From NCBI GenBank assembly GCA_907165135.1, contig OU015566.1, positions 9,036,157-9,100,156 of the forward strand: a stretch of 64,000 bases of DNA, given 5' to 3'. Positions 27,388-41,848 of this stretch are shown here, one piece after another; the stretch's first letter is position 1, and every line of letters begins with the position of its first letter. The DNA comes from Oikopleura dioica. Taxonomy: Eukaryota; Chordata; Appendicularia; Copelata; Oikopleuridae. Under the pieces are notes generated by a model. The model saw nothing but the letters and a program-made list of their open reading frames with translations. It ran no database searches and was not told where the DNA came from. The position numbers and the translations under genes were made by a program.

Positions 27388-27811
27388 ATGAACGACTTCA
27401 GCTACCTCTTGGCAAAGAAACTTCAACGACTTCGCAACAAAATTAAAAGCTTGAAGAAAGAAAACAAAATTTTAAAACTTCAAGCCAGAAAAACCATGCT
27501 AGAAAGCATGCTTGATGCGGAAACTGACGGTAGAATACCGATTGACTCAAAAGAAAAAAAGTGTAATTTTGTTTTTAGAGAGTCGATCAGAATTGCCAAA
27601 CTGCCAGATTTGCATGAAAAATCGCATACAAAAAGTGTTCAATTGTGGACACCCGATTTGCACCGCTTGCGCGATAAAAATTTCAGGGACAGGGTACAAT
27701 TCTATCAAAAATATTTTTTCAAGTTGTTTTTATTGACCCTGTTTGAAAGACGACGACATTTGTCCGCACTGCAAATCGAAGATCACTGGCTTCACAACTA
27801 TTTTCTACTGA
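27388..27811 (+). CDS. Small coiled-coil RING-finger protein
   Basis: Exons 27388-27529, 27579-27692 and 27750-27811, 105 aa. The first exon is a basic coiled coil (LAKKLQRLRNKIKSLKKENK); the second and third form a C3HC4-type RING: CQICMKN, CGHPICTAC, then CPHCKSK. This predicts a small E3 ubiquitin ligase or scaffold. The second junction has no gt donor in the right phase: a GG-AG intron (27693-27749) or one starting six bases earlier joins the last Cys pair. Without it the RING would be incomplete. Confidence 0.7.
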
Positions 27812-28701
27812 AAAAAAATTTCCCTCGCTATCCAATTTCTGTTGCCTTTTCAAATGAAATTTTAATAAACATTATCTTCTTTTTTCCTGAATATTTGGAA
27901 AAGCACTTATCCAAGACGCAGAATTTCCAGGGCGTCGAAAATTGTTACTTAGGAAATTTTCGCAGTTGCAAATTTGTTTTACGCTCGTGCGGGCCGACGC
28001 CGATAAGGGACGCCAGGAATGAGAAAATTAATGAAAATTTTCCACGTTGATGATTATGGCCCGCGCGTTTTTGAAAACGAGGCCAAGATTCTTGATGAAA
28101 ATTTCTTGCGCCGGTGTTTGGGAAGTTCAAATACACGTCGGGGGAATTTTCATTGCGATGATAGAAAGTGCTCGTTTCTTGGTTAAGACTTGAACGTTTC
28201 AGGGACCAAATTAATACGAAGATTATTTTGATGAATAAAATGAAAATTTTCACAACTGCAGTGGGGCCAATTTACGCTCCGCGTCGCTAATTATTTTCGC
28301 TTTTACAAGCATAATTATCATGTTTTTATGCCGGGAGGGACTACTTCTAACACGAAAATTAACCAGTCAGGGCAAAGTGCTCATTAGTTGCAAGCATCCT
28401 ACATCCTTCAACTGATCAAAAAAAAGGCTCCTGGGAGAGCGCTTAGGATTTGTCGTATCCTCAAGTTGGATCCTTCCAGCTGTTTCGGTCGAGCACTCTG
28501 TTTCTCACGCGCTTTCTAATGTCATTTTTTATACGTCAGCTGCTGGGCCGTATATACTTCGAGTTAAGATAATCCAATACGAAATGCAAATCCGGGGCGT
28601 GCTGTTGCTATTCCTACTCAAGCATTAAGGGTGCCGTGTATATGTTCTTAATAGCGAGGGCGTACTCAAAGTGAAAATAAATGCTCCGCCGCCAGTTATC
28701 T
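27812..28701. other. Intergenic, possible promoter near 28550
   Basis: AT-rich. A TATATA stretch near 28551 sits about 30 bp before an ATG at 28583 that opens a hydrophobic 14-residue leader (MQIRGVLLLFLLKH) and then stops; no downstream exon was found. Confidence 0.3.
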
Positions 28702-29170
28702 TCAAATAAACCTTCCACGGAGCCCGGAATTATCCAGTACCGGGCGTCGCTTAACCTGCCAAACTTTTGCCATTTTAGATGCCTCCCATGCAGTGGAACA
28801 TATCGAAAAAAGCTTTACCTCATGGCATCTCTTTCCATCTTCTGTGTTTATCTTTTTCCATCCAGAGGAACATCTGCATTTGTCGTCAGTGGACACATGT
28901 TCAAGTACTCCTTCTCTCATTTTCTGGCAGGGTTCTTTGTCCGGAGATCTGATTGCGAGAGGGTGTTTTTTGCCGGCAATTTTAGACTTTTTCTTTGCTG
29001 AAATACATAAAATGAGATTGAGAGACGATGATTGTTGAGGGTAGATCTTGTTTGCCAGAACCTCTTTTCGGAAAAAAAAGAGCAAGGTTTATACTAACAG
29101 TTATCTAAATCTGAATTCGCGGAGCTAATCCATTAATTCCAAGAGCACCAATTTTCTCTCTCCGGGCCAT
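28702..29170 (-). CDS. Candidate small basic Cys-containing protein
   Basis: Three exons, 29170-29149, 28997-28819 and 28755-28702, joined by two gt-ag introns, are all in phase and give 84 aa. The middle exon carries KCRCSSGWKKINTEDGKRC, a spacing like the end of an EGF module, preceded by a Lys-rich segment. There is no signal peptide in this model, so the first exon may be wrong and the middle one could belong to a secreted protein. No family assigned. Confidence 0.4.
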
Positions 29171-32100
29171 TACCTCCTTATCGCTCCTTCTATCCTATGC
29201 TTACTATGGGGCTCTACATGTTATCAGTACCGGCTATTGATAAGCTCGACAGGAGATCGCCAGTCACGCGGTACGACTCGGGCGTATAGCGACCGTTTGG
29301 GCTCTGTCTTTCGCGTAATTGGATGAAACGCAGGCCGGACAAACTGTTTTGACTTTGCTTTATTGAGCTCATCAGCCGCTCATCAGATTTGGACGAGGAA
29401 ATCATAAGCTCAGAGTCTGATTTACCCCGTCAATGGAGCTCGTAGCGCACCTGTGCTCTGTTGCAAAAGTCATTTTGGCAACTAGTTTCAAAAGAACAAG
29501 AGAGAAGCGTTTATTTGGTGCGATTAACTATCGAAAAAGAAAACTGGGTCCAGCTTTAACAGTAAGCCGCAGCGAACCTTTCAAGTGTTACAAGATAACA
29601 AAACATCAGCCAAATACGCGCCGTCATCGTTTTCGCGGGAAAAAGTTAACACGTAAAACATGAGGGTTCTTTGTAAATATCTGACAGCTCTTATGTCTAC
29701 ATCGATTTTCAATAATTAGAGCATCTGATGATTTTTAGCAGAGTTTTAGAGCCACTATTTCGGTAGGTCAGTGCTGATTATCTTGAGATCAGGTTTGGCG
29801 AGTTCCACGAACTTGGCATTCGCGGTGACAGCTTTCTGAATGATAAAAGCGACTCGTTCCCCGAGAGCGATCCCGGTTAATTTTCAACTAACTCGCTTCG
29901 CATTCTATCCTGACAGCGTTGATGAATTTTTGACAGCGCCTGTGAATAGCAACCAGCGCTGATGTTTTCTTCCGTCGGAAACAACGGAACATGCCCATGT
30001 TCATCCGTTTTCATGACGAAAGGAAAAAATGTCAAACAACGCGTTTGGGTACGTTTCGTTACCGGAAGAAAATGGCTGCGGCCGCCGTAATTTTCAGATT
30101 TTTTCAGAAAAAAACATTGTTTTGAAAATACGGATTCTGCGGTCAGAAATTGCCGATGAAACGGAAAAACTGTCACAAAATAAAAGTGGCGAATTATACC
30201 GGATACAGCGGTTTGCATTTGGGTCCAGTTTTTGCTGGGTAACTTTTTTTATAAAATGGCTAAAAAGTTCAGACCTTTTCTATTTTTTCTAAATGCTTCG
30301 AACACAAGCCCGGCTTATCGATTCACGTGTGCTTTTCAATTCGCTCATCTTCTTGTGCGGATTCGACGCTATTTGGTTTCATCGCAATGCGAGGACGAAT
30401 TTAACACGGCGTAATCGGCCGTCAGCTCTCACTTTAGAACGGATCAAGCTCATAACGGTGAGATCCGGGCGGTCGGACGCGCCAAATTTCCTCCGCTTTT
30501 GGCGAAAAATGAAATTTCCACGATCGGATAGAAGGTAAATACGAGTATCACTTCCCATAAGACAAAGGATTAAAAACAAGGATTACTTTGAATTTGATTC
30601 TTCTTGCAATTTGCAAATTACAATTTTGGAACTTGAAGTCTTGAGAACTGAATGAACGAAACAATTTTGGCTCGAGTTTCCGCGCCGTAATTGATGAGTT
30701 CAGAAGAGAAACAATTTGCTTGGAAAAATGGCAATCAACCTGAAGGTGATACCCCGGGTGGATAATCCGCTTGGATAATTTTTCTAGGCAGCTGAGAAGG
30801 TAGTCTAAGGAGACTTGGGAAAAAACTTGAGATGCGTCCCAATGCTTTAGAACTGAGCTGGGTGTGGCTTGGCTCCTATTTTTGGACAGAAGCTGGGAGA
30901 GACGGTGTTCATCAAAGGACATTTACACTTCGCGTGTCAATTTGAAATTCTTTTCGGAATTGAGCGAAAAGATTCTGCATAAGAGAGAGAAACGTGTCCC
31001 TGACTGACCTGCTCAACCACAAAAAGGGGATGATAAAACCCTACCCAGGTGTGGCTGAATTTGATTGTCATTAGACTCTCAAAGGGTCAGGGCCTAATCG
31101 CAAGAGACAGTCGGCATTGCTCGTTGTTCAGAAACCGGCCTGGGTAGGGCATTTGCTTGAAAAACTTTCCGGAAAGAAAAGTTCGCAAGTTTAAACTTCT
31201 AATTTCAAAATGATAACATCAATCCTTGCTTGGGTTTATACTCAAACGCTGGGGTTTCCATATCTAGCCGCCAACATATTTACTATTTTGGTAGGTGATG
31301 ATGTGAGCGATCTCCAAATTGCTTTGAAAATAGAGCGTCGCAAGACTTGGAGCATGTTGTCAAAACCAATACCGATGTCTTGAGTCGATATTAACAATAT
31401 TTTTCGTTCATACGAAATCAGAAAAAAATTGGAAAACGAAACAGGGAATCAAAAAGGAGGCTAATTCCATTCATCGTTCAATTACCATTTTTCTTCCTAA
31501 CTCGAAACTAGAATTCAAAAGAAAAGACGCGTCTAAGAAATTCTTCAAATCTCCGCCAGATTTCTTTGCTTTGTCAAATTTGAACTTTTGAAGAATTTTT
31601 CAAAGAAATTCCAAAGTAATCGAATATTCGAAAAAATCTTTGTTAACAAAGTTTTCATCGCCCTCTTCTTCACATTACAATAATTTGAGTTTCTCAATTT
31701 TTGGGCCGCAGGCGCTCCTTGATATAATATGAAAAAAGACGACTGAAGAAGAAGGGGTTGACAGGGGCCAGACGGCAAGTGTTTGAAATTTAGAAGGGCC
31801 TTGGCTTGGTATTGTTTACCAAAGAACACGTCTTCAAATTTTCTTCCTGTCAAAGCCTATCCATAATCCTTCGTGCCGAGCCACTCGATCTGGGAATTAG
31901 AGAAGGTCATGGATTTCAAACCATCCGGTTTTATTGAGGCTTTTTTCTAAGGCAGAAATCCGAGATTTCGACTTCAGCCTTAGATTAGTTATCACCTTGT
32001 TAGCTATTAGCCGAGATTCTGGTTACTGTTCTTTTGCCTGTAGCGACTGTCGACAAACGCTCCTTTCAATAAGATAAGGCTCGGACGCCGAAGCTTGAAG

Positions 32101-35100
32101 CTAACATTTTCAGAGATAACAACTTTAAAAGTCTTTTCGGAACAAAGAATTTTTTAGAACGAGAAAAATGACTCCGATAAGAAGATACTGTAAGTTCAGA
32201 TTCGAAGAATGTTGGGTGTTTGACAAGAGTCGATCAGTAGAAAGTCGATTGAAAATCCGCCAAAAGAATGTTCCACAAGAATTCAGCTCTCGCCGAGCCT
32301 CTCATTACGAGCTTCCGCGCGCCTTAGCACGTCCCCAGTTGCGAACCCTTAGAGACTCAAGGGTAACACTGCGAAATAAGGCCAGCTTATCCGCCAAGTG
32401 CTGAGAGGGGAGAGAAATTGTCTTCAGCTCGAAAATTACCGCGCATGTCAGACGAGGACATAATGTGGCTCGTTTAGTCTTCGCTCTTGGTCAGGGCGAC
32501 GCTTGACGCTCTGCGGTTTTGGGGTCAGCTTTTTCAAAATTTCAATCTTTGTCTCGAAAAAAACTCTATTCTAAGCTGCAAAGAATGATCAAAATAAGAC
32601 CACAGCAAAGATCGATAGACCAGTTTTTTCCGTAATGGCTCATAAGAGTCGCCATGTTGAATTTCGGTAAAGTGGGCAACGAAAAGAGGATCAAGGAGAT
32701 TACTCTCTTTCCGCGAACTTTCCAACGTTGGGTATATTTTCCTCCCGTATGCATGATTATTATTGTTTGGCCTTTAAAATGGTACTCGAAGCTCCATTTC
32801 TCATCTCTTCTAATTATGAAGTTGAGCTGTTTTAACACTGCCAAATATATCAACTGGCTTTTCTCTCCACCGTTGGATCATCCTTTAGCGGGAAAGCGGG
32901 TGGAAGCCCACACCGCAAAGTGACAGAAACACGACGAAACAAATTTTCACATCCGCGAATTATGACGAGATGAGGATCTCTTTCCTGTCGAATCCGATTT
33001 GGGAATCAATTACACTCATCGAATTTGTAGCTCGCGATCACAAAATGATCGAACAGCGGATCAAAAGATCTAATTTAATTCTAAAAGCTCATGTTCACCG
33101 GATCCAAGCACGGAAAAAATAACTTTTCGAAGAAGCACTCAACTTGATAAAAACTGACCATTGGTTAGGTTGGATTTCGAAGTCCGTGATTCTCTCTCCA
33201 AAAACCTCGAAAAAAGTGGATGTTCAACCGCATCCACTTGTTTCAAATGTCACCACATGGATGCGCGGGTACTGGAGCCTCTTTTCAAATCACGGCCGGG
33301 CATTAGATTATGCTCCGGAAAAGTGCGTGGCTAAATCACCGTCACGTCGGCTTTTGGAAATACGGTAACCATGAGAGGAAAACGAGTACTTAAAGTGGCG
33401 CCATCAAATGTGAGCGAGGATCAGCCTCGTGACCTCGCTGTTTTAGAGTAATCACAAAGGGTTAAAATTTGCATTATGATGGTCTTGAATAATTGTTCCG
33501 TAACGGTGCCACAGAGAAATTCAAAATCCACGAGGGGGCTTGTAATTCCCTCAAGAAGTTCAAGGACCGGTAGGACCGAGAAAACAGCGTTTCAGTACCT
33601 ACCCTTGCGCCCTGGCCACAGAACGAAAACAAACCCGTTGAACGAGCGTCTTTTTTTATCGTTATTTTCCGCGGCTTATCGAAACTATCATTAGCCCAGC
33701 GCTCGCAGTTGTTGTGCAAATAGATCATGTGGTGGAACATTTTTTTGCTTTATAAAGAAATGATGGGGAGCAAAAATGGTAATAACCATGCCATGGTAGA
33801 GAAAGTCACGTTTGTTAGCATTTCTTTCGCGGTGAGAAAACTATCTGCAACAAGGTCAAAACTCAATTTGAAAGAAAAAGGGAGAGGAAATGAAGACGTT
33901 GATGCTTTTGATGAAAAAGCTCTTTTACATACGGGTACATTTACCGTGTCTTATTTCGGCTCGAGTTTCATCTGATTTGATGTTTTAATGGTTAACAACT
34001 TGATTCGACGACTTGATGCTGTATTTAACCGTTGGTTTTTCAAGTTAAACATCAGTTTTCAAGCAAGAAAACGTTCAAAAGAGGTTTAAAATTTGGTATT
34101 TTTAATGACGCGATAAAATAATGCACATAAAACAAGAGTGAAGTAATAAGTGACGAAGAAAGAGCGTTCTAATGAGACAGGAACTTTCTGGTTCCTTTGG
34201 GAAGGAATCGACAACTACGGTATCTTCCTTGCTTCGGGAAGCGCACGGACGGTCGAACATAAGATATGGCGTGCTCCGCGGCGCCACCGCACCATACAAG
34301 TTGTTCTGCAACTTCGTAAGAAAAAGGCCTTTGTTTTACATGGTGATTGGTTTACAATTAACAGGTATTGACGGATGGCTTCATTACAAGAAGCTACCGG
34401 GAGATTCGGTAGTCTTCCTTGATTTCGAAAAAGAACTAGCGGTTGGCAACACGGAAATGCGGGATGATCAATAGGGGGCTTCAATCATAGCAGCTACCGA
34501 AAGTGATTAATGATTTGCAAATCATAACTGAGAGTGATAACTCAGAGTTTTCTTGTTAACACGTTAATAGGGTTAACAAAAGAAAAACCACGGTTTTTTA
34601 GAATTCGCGAAAAAGATATTTTTAGACCTCCAAACATTGAAAATTATTTTTCAGTTGATTGAGAGTGTCCAAAAATAGATTTCTCGTAAAGAAATTCTGG
34701 CAAAAAAAACTGAAAAAAGGAGTAAAAATGGTTGAAGTAAAATTCTTACCGGCATTTGTGCCGTCCAAAAGGGCGGCAAGCATGAGTACTGACGAAAAGA
34801 GCTTCATTTTTCAAGAAGGTTCTTTTCTTCGATTCTGTTCTGTGTTATGTTTCAAATTCTGTTTGTGTGTTTAGTAATCTCTCTGTTATTGAGCTCGTAA
34901 TCTTTCGATTGGCGAGTCTTCAATTCTTCTTGAGTTCTTTCGACGATCTCTAGTTTTTTGCAGATCTTGGTCGATCACTGAGAATGATCAGTGATGAATT
35001 CAAGCGTGGTTGACCACGGTTGGGTTATAAAAAAGAAAGGTTAGGTTAAGAGAACCCAAAAGCTATTCAGGCGAATTTCAGCCCGAACAAGTTTCTTCGC

Positions 35101-38100
35101 AGAGGTCTCTCAAAGTACCAAAAAAAGCAAAACGTAATTTTTCCCCATCACCTTCGATGGGGAAGCGCCGCGGGCTCGCCGCATGCTGGCGCGCGCGAGG
35201 CAGCACCACCACCAGCATCACCGCCATCCACGCTGCTGCTGGTGGACCAGCTAGTAGATCCTAGAGTAGCTATAAAAGTGGATTTATTTAAAGCACAAGA
35301 CAACGAATAATAATGCGGTTGAACGAGACGGGCAATTTTCCGCGTTGGAAAAGTTGTTCCTCGTAAGAAGCAATTTGCGACGCGGAGCTAAGGCTTTCGT
35401 AAGAGTCGGCCACAGCTCTTCCGAGCGGTATCTTTTTTACAGATCGTATATAAATAACCATTAGGAGCCGCAGAGGATGTTTTCTCAAATAATTTTTATG
35501 ATCTGGTCGGAATTTTATTCGATAAGACCATGGAAGACTAGGAAATATCAATTTCAAATTGATGAAAGGTTTTATGATAATCATGGTAATGATGTTTACT
35601 GTTCCTCTTTCGCGTAAATAAGAAACCATAATTCTCATTTTTGAATTGCACATTTGTAATAAAATGAATAATTAGGTTCGATTCCAGTCTCAAATCATTA
35701 TTATTACCATTTTTTTGGAAGCCGCTCCGTGACAAGGTTTTCATAATTTCGATATAAATCTAAATAACTGTTTCAAAAACCGCTAGAAAGATGTACGTAT
35801 TTACGTCCAAATGCCAAATGTCTTTTTTCTGTAGTCATCTTTCTAAAACAGCTCAAATACCTCAAAATAAGCTGGAGTAACATTCCAGGCATGGATGCTG
35901 CAAATATGTTAATCACCAAAATACGCTAATGAGAAGGAAGAGTCAAGCTGAGCCAGCTTGGCCAGGACAGGGGTTACGGTCAACTTTTCGTTTAGCCTCG
36001 GGTAAGGCTTAAATTTACATTTTACAAAAAGCTTCATCCATTTGATCGATCTTGGGTTACTGGCTAGGTGGAGCAAAGGAGCGAGGGCGAGCAATCACGA
36101 GAGAGGGACCTCGCTGGCCGTAACCCGCCGGGCTACCGCTGGTAAAGTGCTTTGGGTGGAGAATTCTGAACAAATTCGACGAGATTAGTCCCAGCACACA
36201 GCTCACACTGTACTTTCTGCCAGCTAGCAAAATGGATTGCGGCGGAGGCAAAGCTTTTTCAAGACTAATGTCGTCTTCTTTCTAAACCGGATTAATAATC
36301 ATCCTCTTATGCACCGATTAGATTGGCTTTTTAGAGCTTTGTATTCAAAGCCAAGACCTTGAACTAAAATTGAGTCTGATTAAATACCCCCTTTTTCGTT
36401 GAATTTTGCGAAATTTCAAATTTGAAAGTTCATTTGCTGGAGTTCTTCTAAATTGACGAAGGTTTGTTGTGATCGAAATTCCGAGCAAGGAGTCTTTTGG
36501 AGCTGGATCGATATTTGTTGTGCGGGGCAAGAGTTCATTCCTTCACGGCTCAACATTTCTGCCTCATCAATACACAACGTGCTCCTCTCATAGTTCCACT
36601 AGACCTTTCTGTTGAGAATACAAAGATGGCAAGTGCACAAAAAGAAACACTCGATTATAATAATCCGATTATAAGTTACTTTTCAGCAGTTAAAATGGTA
36701 GAAAAGTATACTTCAATACCAATTCAAGTCTGTTTGTTTTCGACAAAATAATGACGCGTGCTTGTCGCCGACTTTTAATTGATAAACTAAATGCTCGTAA
36801 CATAAGTTTCTCTCTCCCGTGATAGTAAAATTGAGCTCTCCTTCCGGTATCAGATAAGTCCTACTTTTCTGCGCTCTAAGATAGCCGCCGTGCGCAAAAG
36901 ATAGCTAAGCGTATAATTTCTGACGAATCTTCAACTTGGGCCTTCACGTGCTCCAAGCTTGCGTTTTGCAAATTACTGTTTTTACTCAACCGGCGACCGC
37001 CAAACTGGCTGTTTCAGAAAACGATCCATATTGAAAATCAACACGTATTTTTTGGAGAATTGACACAGTAACTGGTCATTTAACAGTATCTGAAGCTAGA
37101 TTAAAGCGTCTCCCTTGGTAGCGATGTTTATATAAATAGAACGGGACACTTGAGATAAAATTTTTAAAACGTTTCTCGAGAGCTTTTGTGACCGTTGTGT
37201 CCCGATTTTTAAGCGATGACACCCTTAAACGTTAAACGACCTGAAAATGCGAACTTAGAGAGGTCCTACTGCCCCGGTGCAAGTAGAGTGGACATCCTTT
37301 TAATGAGTTTGTTACGGTAATTCGTTGCTTTCGATTCTAATCTGAGCAAATCGATGACCTTTGTGTTTGATAGTGAGCTTGAAATCAAAAATTCAAGAGA
37401 AAAAGTATGGTTACTTTTACAACAAGTTCTTTGTTAAAGTCTCGTTGCATAACAAATTCGCCTTTGCCATCCATTAAACGATTCGCGCGAAGTTTTCTTG
37501 TGTCGTCTTCAAACTTCCATGCTTATCCTAAAATGAACATTTGCAACGATGACGATTTTTCAAATCTCCAAATCAGGAATCATAGATGATTTGTTCAGAT
37601 GCTCATTTGCATCGTTTCAAAATGAGATTTGAAAATTTTCATTGCTACAAATTTGGCATTTTTGCGACGTTTTGTCGCAATTTTATTTCTTTCAATATTA
37701 TTCGATTGAAGCATCCGCATTTAGAATGTTTCCAAAACCAACAAGAAAAGAACTAATTGTTATTCAATTATTTACAATGACCGATCTGGGTTCCCCGTAC
37801 TCCAGACCGATCCATGTTTTCAAACAATTACGAGGGCTCACTAGAAAGTGATAATTTTCGACCTTTTTCCCCGAAGAGGTTAACTCCCATGACGTGCTTG
37901 CTCAGCCGCTACTCGCAACACGGATGGACTCGATCATTATAAGTTAAGCCAATTTCGAGTGTGCGGGTTAGAAGCTCAAATCAGCGCGGCGGCGACTAAT
38001 CTCATCCCTTTTCATCAGGTGCGACGAGAAAAGTGAGACATTATTTGCACAACTGAAACTAGGCTCCAAAAGGTTATGTCATGCAGCGACGGGTTAGAGG

Positions 38101-41100
38101 CGCAAACGCTAGAATTTATAATTAGCGCTTCGCATTATGCTGGCAACTGTGTCATAATTTGAGAGGTTATGCAAAGCAATAGTAGATGGAAACGACGAAA
38201 GTGAGTGGGCTTGAAACAATTGGAGTAGTGTCTCTCAAGTTCGAGTGCGTGGGAAACCGCTAACCGACCCTTTGCACGAGCACAATTCTAATTCTAGCGG
38301 CCGCGGAGAATGAGACAATCCAGTTCACTTCTCAAAAATGTCTCACCAAAAGTCTCTCCACTTGAATGTGACCAGATATCGTTATTGTGGGTTCAAAATT
38401 ATCGATTTAGCTAAATTCTTTTCTTCTTAAAAAGTTCATTCTCCTGAAGTTACGAGATCTGATGAAGAACTGACGTGTATTCAGGGTCGCAGCCTTTCTG
38501 TTTTCAATGTAAATATGTTTTGAAAACAGAGCTGAGCGAAAAGTGTTTTCATGCAAAGGCTGATCACGAGTTCCGAATTAATCTGAGTTCGATGTATTTT
38601 TTTTTTAAATGAAAAATCATCGAATCCAAAAGTCGTCTGCAATTTTCGCTCTTCGATTCTAGGGGCAGTTATGTGTTCCTTGGTTGATCATTTAGCCCAG
38701 CTAATAGCGGTCTTTAATTCGACCTCGCTCCGTCGCTAAATCTTCCCGTAATCGCTACTGTTGAGGTTCACGATGTTTTCAGTAAGCACCTCTCAGACCA
38801 AACAGAGCAGGGCTAAAGGCACCCTCGTCCATGTTCCCTTAATCCAGCAATAGTCCTCTACTTACAGAACTATAAAAAGATGCTTTCTTATCCTTGAGAA
38901 GTGAATGATGGGATCGAAGATTCTCAGAAGACTTTCCAAAAATTGAGTTCATTTCCACGTGAAAAATTTGCGCAAAAATGAAGGGTGTGGTCGATAACTT
39001 TCGCGGCGGTGTTCGTCGGTCTGTGCGAAGTGGGAGCTTCACCAACTTATGCAAATTGGTTTGTAAAAAGGTGATGTAACTCATCTTGTTCCGAGCAGAG
39101 TCTTCAGACAAAAGATAAAGTGAAGCATTTTTAATAAAGAAAAAAATATATTGCCGGCCCTTTTATTTTATCAAAGAAGTATGAGGTCAAGCTGGGTTAG
39201 TTGTGGACACACAGGTCTCTTGAACCAAGTACCGGCATGCGGTTTTTTTCTAGTCGAAGCTAAAGAGGCTCTTCTCTGCACGTGGTACTTTTGATCTTTT
39301 TCTTGACAATCGCTGTTGGTGCTTGAGATTTTACTAAGTCCAGTTTTAGATGCTGTTTTGAGGATGTCGATAGCTTATCAATTGCAAGGATCTTGAAAAC
39401 GTAGGTAACTCAACAGAGTGATTTTTAGGAATAATAAGTTGATGACAAAAATAAATTGTCGAATTTCTAAATACAACATTATTCAAGCGCGTAATAATAG
39501 CGGCACTCAAGCTAACTTGAATCTAAAGAAGAAGGGAGAGTAACAACTCAACCCAAAAGAAGCGAAAATGCAAAATGCAAAAAGGAGGGGCTCTCGGCGC
39601 CGCTTAAATCCGCTCAGCTGAAACACGAGAAAGCCAAGGATAAGCCGCAACAGAAAACTTGGGCGCGAGAAGCGTTCCGTGAAACACTTTCGCCTCGAAG
39701 GAGTCCAAAGTTGCTGCTTATTTGTTATCATCAAGTTTTGAGTGATGCTTACTTAGGTTAAAGAATGCGTGTTTACTTCAAATCAGCGCTGAATTCTTCT
39801 GAAAAAGGTGGACAAAAAAACACGACTTACAAGGGTTTTCGCAATTCTTGAGACAATTCGTGCCGCGTTGTCACGTGATAAAATACCCCAACCGAGGCGA
39901 GTATTCTGAATAACAAGCTCTCAGAAAACACGATGCTCTGTAGTACTTTGTCACTCACTTGAACCTATTCACGAGAAGCTGGTGTCAAAAAAGGTTAATA
40001 TTATTCAACACTACAAATTTTATAAAGCCACTAATTGAATGAAATGAACGATAAATGATGTGCAGAAACATCAACGCTGACATCTCCGTGTGACATTTCG
40101 GCTGATCCTGTGGTCGTCAAGATCAATACCAAGTTTAACTCACCGCGGCACATGTTTCTTACGTCTCAAGAATATTACTCCCCCCCCACGGCTAAACTGT
40201 AGTACTGGTGATTTGTATTCAAGAATTTTCAATTAATTTCTTCCCAGCGGCAAGCTTGATTGATTGGTAGATAAACACATTAGGGAATAATTACCTTCTG
40301 TTTAACTTGATTGATTTAACACTGCTAAGCTCTGGTAAATATTATTAATTAATGAGTTTAAGCCAAAAATATTTAAGTATGTAACACTTGTCGTTTGAAG
40401 ATTTAGAACTACACTGTTTACGGATAATTTTGTAAAGCAATTATCGTGAGCTACTTCGTTTCCAAATGCACTCGACATGAATTAATAGATGTTTTATTTT
40501 AACAAACAAAGCATTCTCGGAAATCGAAATATTCTAAAAAGCTTTTGATCCATTTACATTTATGCAGCAGCTGATAGAAACTGGACGCGGGTTGTGCATA
40601 AATTACGCAAAACTTGATTAAACAAGTGTTTCAAAAGCTGGAATACAGTTTTACCAGAAAGCGACTGTACGAACAACGCACTTGACATTTCGAGGAATTA
40701 ACATTGTTTCACCGGTATTAATTACGATTATTTTCCAACCCATCCGTAATTGAGGCGTTATTAATCTGGTTTAGATGGAACTATTTGATTCTACACCAAC
40801 TTAGATACCATACTAATCTAAATCGAAGAGTCTGATAAATTCAGCGGCAGTGGACTAGCTCTGAAAAAATATTCAAAAGAAGGATTTCAAAAAGCCGGAT
40901 TATCCGGCCCGGATATTCGTTAATCCCATGTGTGAAATTCAGAACATATCTTGCCCATGTTAAGATCGGGAATCATTACGTAGCGTGATATTTGATTTTG
41001 CGCCCAGCGACAGAAGTTTCGGTCGCAATTTGGATTGGACTCGGAGTTAGTGACCGCAGTTGGATTTAGAGAGACTCAGAGTTTTAAGGCGTCTTCACAC

Positions 41101-41848
41101 GTGATGAAGAAAGAAAAAAGGGGAATTTAATTTGATTATACGTGAAAAAAAATAAAAAAATCAGCTTTTTTGATGTCTTATTTGTCGAGTTAAAGGTCTT
41201 CAACTTCGTTGAAATATTAATAAAATGACAAAAGTGTTCATGAAAACCCATCTGGCCTGGATAAGAAGGAGTGTCAGATAATTGACGAACAGAGTAGTCG
41301 TTCGAAAGTCGACTTTCTCTGAAACTTTGCACTTGAACCACGTCGCTCAACACTTGAACATATTTTTGGCGGATCATTGCAATAAGCACTTGCTTGTTGA
41401 ATTACACAACCGGTTGGTAAAACGGGAAAAAGCTCAAATCGGCTAAACAGGGCAAAAGAAGGGGTACAAAGTTACAAATGTGCTCCTTTTCTTCTGAACT
41501 CGGAATTCCGCGTTCAAGTCATTTCAGAGTATGATTGAAATAATGCATCTTTTTTTCAGAGAGACACTAATTGTCTGATCAACTAAATGATGGTGGGGTA
41601 GCGAGTCATTCTTCGGAAGCCAATGACAAGAAAATTGTTTCACACGCCGCATCTGCACTAGAATCAATCACGTTCTTGTTCGAAAGAACCGTACTTGACT
41701 TACAGCAGAGAATTATAATTTGTTGATTTTCTAAACCTTGCATTACATACTGCACCTGCTTGTTTTGTGCATTTCTGCTGACAAAAGTTTCGAGTTGCTC
41801 CTTTATTGCTTCCTGAGGTACAACTTTGAATTTTGATGCGCATACTTT
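29171..41848. other. Gene-poor 12.7-kb block
   Basis: No gene could be supported. Only chance-length frames were seen, for example 30548-30922 (-), 34172-34474 (+) and 35288-35653 (-). Notable spots: a CG-dense stretch with CAC/CTG runs at 35155-35260 followed by CTATAAAAG at 35269-35277, and a paired gt...ag signal inside 34318-34366. Long frames with family motifs, repeats and RNA genes were not found. Confidence 0.4.

Noticed and set aside
30548-30922. 124-codon minus-strand ORF (MSFDEHRLSQLLSKNRSQAT...)
   Set aside because: Plausible composition, but no family motif or supporting exons; not enough to call a gene.
34150-34474. Overlapping ORFs on both strands with an internal gt...ag pair
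   Set aside because: Several frames are open at once and no start or homologous motif selects one.
35640-35720. A GGTTCGATTCC stretch resembling a tRNA B box
   Set aside because: No A box, acceptor stem or anticodon arm fits at the right distance.
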